From Siphonodentalium dalli (Eukaryota; Mollusca; Scaphopoda; Gadilida; Siphonodentaliidae): a stretch of 64,000 nt of DNA. Where the stretch lies: NCBI GenBank assembly GCA_032622095.1, contig CP136064.1:246917827-246981826 (forward strand). The letters are read 5' to 3'. Both the position numbers and the translations under genes were made by a program. Below the pieces are notes generated by a model, which had not been told where the DNA came from, did not search any database, and saw only the letters and a program-made list of their open reading frames with translations. Each line of letters begins with the position of its first letter. The stretch's first letter is position 1. Of the stretch, positions 12,601-24,600 are shown piece after piece.

Positions 12601-15600
12601 TCAATCCGTCGATTCCAGCCAATCCCTGATTCCCTCTATCTCCTTTCTGCCCTGGCACGCCTGGAATTCCCATTTCACCTGGTATGCCATCATGACCAGT
12701 TTCACCTGTGTTACCTTTATCACCTTTATGATCTCCTAAAACAAAAATAGTTTTAAAGGGATACTCTACACCAATTTCAATAAATTCCTGGTAATACATG
12801 TAACAATGAGCTAATATCGATAATATATAGAACAATAAGTAACTTGAGTCGAAGATGTTTTCTGTAAATGTTCAGGTTAACATGTTATCTTAAAATTAGA
12901 GTTAATAATTTTATATAAATTAATTTATGGCTCCAGCCATAAGTTAAATTAAGAGTTTCCCTGTACAAGACATAATCAAATTAATTGACGGAAATTGGAT
13001 TAAGCAAAGCGTAGCACACATAATCAAGTAAAATATTATGTTGATACGGAGTGTAAACTCAATCCACTCACTGACTAGTGACTATACAATATCTTAAATG
13101 AGTATATGGGACTAGTATGCATATAAAACATTTATTTGACACATTTGTTTGAAAACTATACAAAAATTACTCGATGATAGTTCTATTTTCTCATTCCCGG
13201 CTAATCTGCCATCCATAACAATACTTCGTACTCAACAGACTTTCAAATAATGGAAATCTGGTTACCTTTGAGCAAGCCTTGAAATAGGGTGTCTGTCATT
13301 TGCAGAATGAGGTTCCCAGAGGGTGAATTTAGTGATGCTACCCCGCATAGCGGGCTAGCATCACCAAATTCACCCTCTGGGAACCTCATTCTGATGAGGT
13401 GTAAGCAGAATGAGGTCCACAGAGGGTGAATTTGGTGATGCTAAAATTCTTAAATCTACGTGTCGCGATCCCTCCCTCCCCCTTTGGAGCTCCATGCCCC
13501 GCATTGTTCGGCATCGCGGAGTGGCGCGTCATATTCATTGTTGTGTGATGCCATGTTTTTGGGCCTGTGGCCTTGTTGTTTGCATCTCGTTGCTGCTGTT
13601 CTTTATCTTTCAGGTGCTGTGTCATCAGTGCCATTGGTCCAGCTTTGGTGCGTCCTGCAGGGGTAACGGTTGTGTTACCCGCCCATTGCCGGTCGGCATA
13701 TTCCATCATGCTCTGCTCGAGTGTGATCTTACCAGGCCGGTGCTTAGCCACAGGGAGTTGGGCTGTCCAGTGGTCTCTCCTGCGCCGCACTCGTTGGGCT
13801 TCTCCCTGTTGGCCGTGTGTGCTTAATGCTTAGGGCGCCTCATAGCACTTCTTAGGCGTTTGCTCCGAATCATACCGTAGCTCGTCGGGCCATGCTCATA
13901 ATGCCCTGCGCTGTACAGCAGTATTTCTTCAGCGTCGGTTTCTCGTCAGAACTGAGGATCTGCTATAAATTGGTGCGTTTGGGCTATCTGCTGGACAAGC
14001 TTGTATATAATGTCGCATTAAAGCTGAGATCATACTCCACTCATGTATTGTCGCTTAAATATCCCATGCTGTAAGAAAGTGTTCTCCGTAGTGCATAGAT
14101 AATTGATACGGTAGTAGCAGGGCTGTCGCTGGTGGGGGTGGTGTCTCTCGGATCTGAGTAATCACATAATGCCTTGATATATGGTTTTAATAACAATCTA
14201 TGACATAAAATATGATTAAAATACTATAATTCATCACCATTTGGAACGTCTGTGTCTCAGAAAGTGTACATGAAGTATTAGAAAACAGCTGAAAAGAGAA
14301 TGTATTGGCCTAACAATTTTTATAATTTTTTCTTACATTTTATAACAATTTTTATAATTTGTTCTTATATTATTTAACAATTTTATCATATTTGCTTACA
14401 TTCTTTAACAATTTTTATCATTTTTTATCATTATTTCTTAAATTCTTTACATATTTTATCATTGTTTTCCTTTTTTTCTTACATTTTTTAACAATTATAA
14501 AAAATAATATCAAATTTGTTATTCCAATGCATTCCCTTATATATGCGAGGTGACCTATGGTTGACTTGCACATATAAGAGAATGCATTGGTACAGGGTTT
14601 TCACACAAAAATCAGGAAGCTCCCATCATAAAAGGATTAATAACTGGTGTGTAATAAATACAGAACATCAGACATGTGAAGGAGGTGAACTTTATCACAC
14701 TTGTTTGTTTTGCGCAAGTTACAACTCAAGCCTCATGGTTCTCGTTGCAATGTTTACACTCTGTGCGGTTCTGTCGATTTATTATACAGAACAATTTTAT
14801 AAGCTGAATACATCACTGGAGAAAATTGATGTTTAAAGTAGAAGTTATTGGAATTGCTACCTAATAGCCCTTCAGTAATATGTGTCCATGTGAACATGTA
14901 CCATCTGTTCCCCATATTAGTCACGCGGTGTGTACCATATTGTTATGACCACATTATATTGACCAAAGTAATTTACACTAGGAGTCAGAAATGACTTCCA
15001 TGTGATTGCCGACTTTGTTGCAATTTTTTTGACACTGGTGATGTCATAATTAATGAGCCAGGTTAGTTCTAGATGATTATACACATAGAATCAATCAATT
15101 TTATTTAGTGTATAATGATGAACTTGTATTTCACCTTACTGAACTACAGTAATGCCCTAAGTAATCGACCTCTTAACCACAGCAGAATTATGGGTAACTT
15201 TTCAGGATTTAGTCGGAAATATGGCTTGTTGCCATTCATCGGACAGCTCTCGGGGAGAACTTTCCGATGAATGGCAACAAGCCATATTTCTGACTAAATC
15301 CTGAAAAGTTACCCATAATTCTGCTGTGGTTAAGAGGTCGATTACTTAGAGCATTACTGAACTATGTTGTCCAAGTATTAACCCTTTATTCATTGAATCG
15401 ATTCTCCCATTCAGTTCAAGCCTTGAAATTGTGTGTCTGTCATTTGTAGAATGAGGTCCCCAGAGGGTGAATTTAGTGAGGCTACCCTGTTTTTCCTTGC
15501 TAAAAAGTGATTATGTAATAACAAGGATCTCAAATTTGTCACAATTCTATACAAAATTGATTAACCTCATCCACTAAAGCTTGGCTCGAATCAAATTTAG

Positions 15601-18600
15601 TGCACTATGTTAATAAATTTCGTAAAGAATTACGATTCATTAAAGATCCTCTATATAAACAAGATATTGCACCCAAAAATTATATAATAGCAATTATTGC
15701 ACCTAGTGCGAACTACTCAGGAACTCCAAAGACATCATCAGTATTTTAAGTTGTTTAAGTGTTTTGCTCACATCAGGTTTTGATACAGCAATGCTCTAAT
15801 TAATCGACTTCTTAACCACAGCAGAATTATGGGTAACTTTTCAGGATTTAGTCGGAAATATGGCTTGTTGCCATTCATCGGAAAGCTCTCGGGGAGAGCT
15901 TTCCGATGAATGGCAACAAGCCATATTTCCGACTAAATCCTGAAAAGTTACCCATAATTCTGCTGTGGTTAAGGGGTCGATTACTTAGAGCATTACTGTA
16001 TGTGTATAATTTAATTGAGCTCTCATGCGTCAGGTGTTCTCATAATCTATCTCATGATTTCCTAAAATTTAATCAAAAAATTTACAGAAAAAGTTAATGA
16101 TGTTAATAACCAACACATGAGATTAGATAATGTCACGTTCCCATGCTATTGTCTACATAGGAACCAGATGACTCGAGATGAGGACATTAACACGAAACTT
16201 ATGGCTTATTTCCCAGAATTCATGCAAATTTTAACTTCTGCTCACCATAATGAGCTGTTAATTACACCACAGTTCACTTTGATATAAATGGTGTGTTAGT
16301 GCCCGTTTATGTGAGGCCAGTCCAGATAAGTGTTTCTGACAATTGCAGAATGAGGTCCCCAGAGTGTTAATTTAGTGACGCTATCCCACACAGTAGGCTA
16401 GCATCACCATATTCAACCTCTGGTGACATCATTCGACTTTTGCTTATCTCTGGGAGGATATACATGTAGAGCTTCACTAAATTCACCCACTGGGAACCTC
16501 ATTCTACTCAGGCATCATCTTCTGGGAAGTATCTATAGTCTCAAACTAACATTGTTTTTAGTTACTTTTTCCATTCTTTTCAGTTTCTATATCCTCTAAT
16601 TTGCACAAGATAAATTGCATAATAGAGGTAACTAATGGGTGAACATCACCAACTGCAATTATGGAACTTCAATTTGATCCTAGGTCTCCCATATCAGTTG
16701 AGGCCTAAGCAGAATGAGATTCTCGGAGGGTGAAATTGGTGATGCTAGCCCACCATGCGAGATTTTATGGGCACTTTTATTTCAAAGGGTTATGCTGTAA
16801 CATACAGTTGACACACTTTTTCACCAGCGTTCTGTTTAACACCTGCACAATGTTGCACTATCATTTTTTATGATAGATTGCGGTTGACTTTAGGTAGTGG
16901 GTGGATTGAGGCCACTCTATGGTTGCTGAGCAATACTAACAGAAACCTTGCAAATGGGAACCATTTCTATATCTCCCGTCAGCCTTCGTTTGTGGGGGAT
17001 ACTGACTGATACACTACAGGAGTGCCCTAAATAATCGACTCCTTAACCACAGAAGAATTATGGGTAACTTTTCGGTATTTAGTCGGAAATATGGCAACAA
17101 GCAACAAGCCATATTTCCGTCTAAATCCTGAAAAGTTACCCATAATTCTGCTGTGTTAAGGAGTCAATTATTTAGGGCATTACTATACTTCAGCATATAC
17201 AGTAATGCCCTAATTAATCGACTCCTTTAACCACAGCAGAATTATGGGTAACTTTTCAGGATTTAGTCGGAAATATGGCTTTACTGTACTTTATATCTGA
17301 TCAGGAGTGATTTAGTGTGTCTGTCATTTGCAGAATGAGGTCCCCAGAAGGTGAATTTAGTGAAGCTATCCCACTGTGCAGGATAACGTCACTAACTTCA
17401 CCCTCTGGGAACCTTATTCTGTAAATGAGAGACACATTATTTCAAGGCTTAAGTGAATGAGTTAAATCGGACATCTGCAAACCTGACAGAAATACAACCA
17501 GTAGACGATTCTGGTAAATATTAGCCCTGTGCCAATGCATTCTCTAATATATCAGTCGCCCATACAGCACCTAGCATATATAAGAGAATGCATTGGACTA
17601 ACAATATTTACCTTGATCTTGTAAGCCAGTGCATGCTCTTATATATGCGAGGCTCCCTATGGGAGACTCGCATAAATAATAGAATGTACTGGCACATGGT
17701 CTTTAATGCTGAACCACGCAGCTCCCGTCATGAAATGAATGACTAGCTCAGTGATTGGCTTACCTTTCGGTCTCATTGGTGGTGGAGGTGGCAAGATGCA
17801 ACCAGGACATTTTGTAACAGGTGGGCTCTGAAAGAGTAATAAATTGAGTTGAAAAAATGTATGTCCTTGCCATGCTACAATATTGATATGGCCTCGTAAA
17901 CCAGGCTATAATATGCGTGTGGCTATTTTCAAGCCTGCCATAGCAGTTGAGGGCCTAAGCAGAATGAGGTCCCCAGAGGGTGAATTTAGTGATGCTAGCC
18001 CACTATGCGGGGGTAGCGTCACTAAATTCACCCTCTGGTGACCTCATTCTGCAAATGACAGACACGCTATTTGCAGGCTTGGCTATTTTGTTTGATATTG
18101 AATTTTTTCTGGTTTTATTTTATACTGTTTTGATGTTATAGAGGGACACCAAAAATAATATTAATTTTTCAATAACAACAGATATTCCTTGCTATAAATA
18201 AGTCTAGTTTTTGGACATATTTGGTTTTCAATGTATTTTTAACAGAACAAAGCAGAAAAGCAGATTGTTTGATGTTGTAAATTGAGGTCTGAAACCCTGT
18301 ATGCATCTTTAACCCTTCTATGACTGGAGCTTCCTAAAATTTTGCAAAAACCCTGTGCCATTGTATTCTCTTATATATGCGAGTCTCCCATAGGGAGCCA
18401 CACATATATAAGAGAATACATTGGCCTAACAATATTTAACTTGTCCTTGAAAGCCAATGCATTCTCTTATATATGCGAGGCTCCCTATGGGAGACTCATA
18501 TATATAAGAGAACTCACTGGCGCATAATCCTTGCACCAGCGCAACTCCCATCATAAAAGGGATACTAGCCTATGGGAGACTCACATACATATAAAGAGAA

Positions 18601-21600
18601 TGCACTGGCACAGGATGTTTAATGCTCCCATCATGAAAGGGTTAAGAGTGTAAAAAGTCTGATTTTCTAAACTTACTTCAGTAAATATCGGTGGTTTATC
18701 TGAGTGAAAGTCAATGTGAACATCTGGCGTCGATCCAGATCCGCTTCCCTGAAAAAAATTACAAAAAGATCATTTATTATAGACAGACAGACACTAAGAT
18801 TGATGAAGAGTATCAAAAGACCAATGATCCAGATCCGCTTCCTTGAAAAAAAGTATGAAATGATCATTTATTAAAGCTGTATACACATGCTAAGATGGAT
18901 GAAAGGATTATCAGAATTATTAATCTTTGAGTCTTAATAACTTGTTAACTAACATATACCTGAATATTAGTTTTAAGGATATTAAATTCACTTTTATATT
19001 TTACTTACAAAGAGAGAACTACCAGATGATTACTGATGGTGGGTGGTTTATGAATGGTCTTCTTTATTGAATCCGTCTTCTCTGTGATATATATGACACA
19101 GTTCAGGTGCACCAGTTATTTTTGTGCACTCAACTTCACGGAGTACTTAAATTCTAATAAATTTGAATAGCGCACAAACAAATGAAGTTATAATGGGAGG
19201 TACTGCACCATAGATAGTGTATGATGGTGCATCAAAATCAAAATTGACTAGTCAAACACCTGTTTGCAATAAATTTCTAATAAATGTTCAGACATTTTCA
19301 ATATAAACATTCCTGTGAATTGATTCATAATGTGGGGAGGTCTGCCTTCGTCTGACTAACGTGTGGAGGTCTGCCTCAGTCCGACTGATGTGGGGAGGTC
19401 TGCCTCAGTCTGACTAATGTGGGGAGGTCTGCCTCAGTCTGACTAATGTGGTGAGGTCTGCCTCAGTCTGACAAATGTGGGGAGGTCTGCCTCAGTCTGA
19501 ATAATGTGGGGCGGTCTGCCTCAGTCTGACTAATGTGGGGAGGTCTGCCTCAGTCTGACTAATGTGGGGAGTTCTGCCTCAGCTTGACTAATGTGGGGAG
19601 GTCTGCCTCAGTCTGACTAATGTGGGGAGGTTTTTCACAACATCCCAGGAAGCTCCAGTCATGGAAGGGTTAAGGTCACATTTTCAGACAGTATGACAGA
19701 CCGGCTGTGGCGTCTGAAAGATCTCTAGCATAATCTGCATACTCCGGGCCAATCCTTCTAACATTCAACAAGTTGAAAACTGCTGAAGTTGCAGGGGTGG
19801 TGAAAAACCCAAAGTGCTAGATAGGATATCTACTACAGAATACCAAGGAAGATATGTCTGTCGTAAAAACATCGTTAGCCACGGACTAATTAATTAAGAG
19901 GTGCCAAATCGGAGAGAGCATGGAGCATGTCCTTCCTTCATCACTTCCAAAATATTTCACATCTCATCAACGTACAGTCATCTGGGCAACTGCATATTTC
20001 CTATCTGATTTATGCCAAGTGTGAGGATAGCATACAGTAATGCCCTAATTAATCGACTGCTTAACCACAGCAGAATTATGGGTAACTTTTTAGGATTTAG
20101 TCGGAAATATGGCTTGTTGCCATTCATCGGAAAGCTCTTAAATTTTGTTGCATTCTGGGTAAATAAAGGGGGAAGTCTAATGGGGTGAATCTGAGAATCT
20201 CTATCACTTGGTGGACAATCCTAGGTCACAGCTGTTATGTATCCTGGTGGAATATATATATTTTTGGTTTTATTTCATGCCAACAATATTCAATAACACT
20301 GCACTCTATAGAAATAACCGGGAACTCAAACATTGAGTGGGCCTTTAAATACACTGAATTTAAAGATCGAAATACTAGCTTCTATATAATTCTTTATAAA
20401 TTCCCAATTAAAAACCTCAAGGAATGTATATATATGAGAGTATGTCTCAGTTATTGAAGGTTTGGGAATATTCATCTACCAATGGACGTTTTCGACAACG
20501 AGCCAAAGTTCGGAACTGTTACAAATTATATGAAACATAGAAGCTTAGACACTTTTATGCTTGCCTTCTCCTAGTAAAAAGCCTCTACTCTCTGCCGTGG
20601 CAACCCTGTAGGGCTCAGAATGTTCCTCCTCTGATCAGAGAAGAAACCAAATATGTTAAGCATTCGATGCTCCGTAGAAGCCAGGGTTGGCAAGATATGG
20701 CTGGCTTGTCGACCATTGGTATTTATTCCGCACTTTAATATGATTAGCGCAGTAGAACAGTATTAATTTCTGTACAGGTTTAAATTCATGGACTAATTAG
20801 CATTTGATGTCACCAGCCCCAAGGGTGCCTCAGAATTAATATTAGTTTTATTGCCAATTAAAGTAATAGTACATGCTTTCGCATTCTAAATACATGAAAA
20901 ACATGAAATTTAAGTCCAGTTTAGAGTTTCTTCACAAATTTAGGCTTTCATCTGGAATATTAGGGTAAGATACTGATATGGTGATGTTGTCCTCAATACG
21001 GCAGCTACAGCCAATAATTTAGAGTTTTTCATTGAAAATTTAAATCTAGAAAAATATAAAAGAAAAGTAAAAAATCCTTCTTCTCCCCCATCACACCCCT
21101 TATGATAACTTATGTTTCATATGTCAGTAAACATTAAGTTAAAATAATATAATAAGAGATTCCCACAACCCTAAACCCTAACCCTAATCCTAAACCTATT
21201 GACCGAAAAATGTAGGAATAAAAGCTTGGACAAAATTATGCATATTGCGAAAAAGTTCTAAGTAAACAACAGGGGGATAACTCCACCAAAAAAGTCGGAC
21301 AGACGTCAAAATCACAGGTGCACAGGTTCCCATGGTACTAAATATCTGTGCAAAATTTTTAAATAATTGACCTAAAAATGTAGAAATAAAAGCTCAGACA
21401 AAATTATACATGTTGCGAACATTTTCTAAGTCGAAAAAGGGGGATAACTGCACCAAAAAAAGTCTGACAGACATCATAATCACAGGTGCACAGGTTCCCA
21501 TGGTGGTTGATTTCTGTGCCAAGTATCCTGGTAAATGATTTAAAAATGACTGAGAAAAACTCCAGACAAATTTGTCCATGGACAGATGATGGAGAGGCAG

Positions 21601-24600
21601 ACGGATGGACGAGCTGATTCCAGTATACCCCCCACAACTCTTTGTTGTGGGGGGTGGGGGGGGGGTATAATAATCTAGGTTATCTTCACCATCCTCCCCA
21701 AAATTTGTAACAACTCAACTTTTAAAGCTTCTGCAGTCCCTGCACTCCAGCATTAGGCCCAGTCTGAATTTTAGTGCAGAATTTGAAGAATGAGGTCCCC
21801 AGAAGGTGAATTTAGTGACACTATCTCGCACAATGGGCTAGCATCACCAATTTCACCCTCTGGTGAACTTATTCTGCTTATAGGCTTCAGATTGAAGTTC
21901 CCAAGTTGAAGTTGATGATGTTCAACCATTAGTCACATCGATTATGGAATTTATCTTCTCCAAATTAGGGGATATAGAAACTGTATACCTACTAAAAACA
22001 ATGTTAATTTGATACTATAGATACTTCCCAGAAGATGAGGCCTAAGCAGAATAAGGTCCCCAGAGGGTGAATTTGGTAATGCTAACCCACTGTGAGGGAT
22101 AGCGTCACTAAATTCACCCTCTGGGGACCTCATTCTGCAAATGTCAGCCACACTATATCCAGGCATGCATTAACCCTTTGAGTGCGAGGTCCAATTTTTG
22201 TATGAACCCATATACCCTGTGCCAATGCATTCTCTTATATATGCGAGTCGACCATAGGTCGCCTCGCATATATAAGAGAATGCATTGGCCTAACAGTTTT
22301 TCATCATTTGTTATTATTTTTTTTACAATTTTTTACAATTTTAATAATTTTTTCTTATATTCATTAACAGACTTATTTTGTAGGTTTAGTGCCAGGGAAT
22401 CTTACGTTTTTCATGGGCATCAAAATTATCACTACGAATACTTGGTGATAGTTTTGAGTTATAACATGTCCCTAAGGTTTATTCAGTTTGTTTTTTAAAT
22501 TCGCTATAGCATGCTTAAGCATACCCAAAAAAAATTCAATCAAAAAAAGTTTTTTTACAGACTGTAAATTAGCTAGGGCCAATGAGATCGGCCCGTGGCA
22601 CTCAAAGAGTTAAGTAAAATCAGAGTAAAGCTCATGTCCTCATACCATAAATATATCACACATGACATGAAACATATGGAAATGACTTATGATAAATAGA
22701 TCCTGTCATGCTGGGAGGTAGTATGCACTACTTAGAATGGTCACACACTAGTGATACCAACTGTAATGAATGGGCGATATCGCCAATATCTCAATGAACT
22801 AAACAGCAAATACTACAATCATTACATGCAACAAGTATACCATAACGGTCTGAATGTGTGTCAAAAAGCTTACTTCGCATGCCTTAATGATATAATGGGT
22901 GCGTGAATTAATCCACATAGAGTCAATGTCTTTTATTATCTCGTGTAGAATGGGATTACCAACGATATAAACACGGATTTAACACCTGGAGTCGCTCTTT
23001 AATACAGTTAACCTTTCCATGACCAGAGCTTCGTGAACTTTAGTGAAAATGCTGCGCCAATGCATTCTGTTATATAAATGCGAGTAGGAAGCCTCGCATA
23101 TATAAGAGAGAACTATATTTACCTTGACCTTGCATTAGCCAATGCATTCTCTTTTAAATGCGAATCACCCATAGGGAGCCTCACATATATATGAGAATAC
23201 ATTGGCCTAACATTATTTACCTTGACCTTGTAAGCCAGTGCATTCTCTTGTATATGTGAGGCTACCTATGGGAGACTCACATATATAAGAGAATGCACTG
23301 GCACAGAATCTTTAATGCTACACCAGCGCAGCTCCAGTCATCAAATGGTTAATATTCGAATCTGCACTTCTATTCTATTCCAGCTGAATGAGTAGTATAC
23401 TCAAGCCTTGAAATAGTGTGTCTGTCATTTGCAGAATGAGGTCCCCAGAGGGTGAATTTAGTGATGCTACCCCGCATAGCGGGCTAGCATCACCAAATTC
23501 ACCCTCTGGGAACCTCATTCTGCTGAGGTGTAAGCAGAATGAGGTCCCCAGAGGGTGAATTTGGTGATGCTAGCCCGCTATGCGGGGTAGCATCACTAAA
23601 TTCACCCTCTGGGGACCTCATTCTGCAAATGACAGACACCCTATTTCAAGGCTTGAGTATACTGCAAACATACTGCCTCATTCATATACTGCATGAACTT
23701 GTGTCAGGTCTATGACATGCATGTTCTAACTATCTGTCTGGCCGGGAAGTCAGGAGATGTCCCCATGAATATTTGTCAGACACTATAGTATGCTCTTTCA
23801 TTTCCTAAAGTAACATAAAATCTATGTTATATGCTGCGTTGATAACATTACAAGTTGACCACGCTAACCATGTTCTAGGCTATCGAACTATATTTATCAG
23901 ATGCAGATACTTCACGCTATAACAACACACTGAAAGAGCTATGTATAATATTAGTTTTCACCCATGTCAGACCATCAAAGAGGGCTTACCCTAGATCATG
24001 CCATGAATCTTTACTCTGGCTAATGCCCGCAGAGATCATATTCCTTTGGTGTTCTGATCTGTTTTGATGGGGAACTTTATAACATTGAATAAACAATGCA
24101 GGGAATATATTTCTTTGTTTATACTTGTTCCTCAATAATCTATTTCACATTAGAGGTGCTAACCACTGTCAACTATAGTATAAAATTGCTTGAAAAGTGT
24201 TATTTATCAACATGTTGTTCGACGAAATTTGGCCTTATTATCAACACAAAGCCTCTTGATTTTAGAGTTATCCATCTTCATCCGCAATTTGGTCCAAGAC
24301 CATCAGCTCGTCGACTTTTCACTGGACCATTAATAAATCTCGATGGTGAAAAATAATAGATTTCAAAAATCGATATCTGATAACTATGAGCTTGGATAGG
24401 TGGGTTCCTCGACTCGAATGAAATATTTTTCACCCCGAATCCAAATAAATAGTAATTGGGGGGGGGGGGGGGGGGGGGGACCTATGGTCGACTCGCATAT
24501 ATAAGAGAATGCATTTGTATATGGGTTGATACAAAAATCGACCTGGCACTCAAAGGGTTAACACATTTATTTGCTCTTACCTCAATCAGTTCCTCAGGAT

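Noticed and set aside
19332-19631. CRISPR-like appearance of the 29-bp array
   Set aside because: There are no unique spacers: units are contiguous head-to-tail, and the window is eukaryotic.
21168-21197. Interstitial telomere-like CCCTAA units
   Set aside because: Only about four irregular units; likely a chance or decayed simple repeat.
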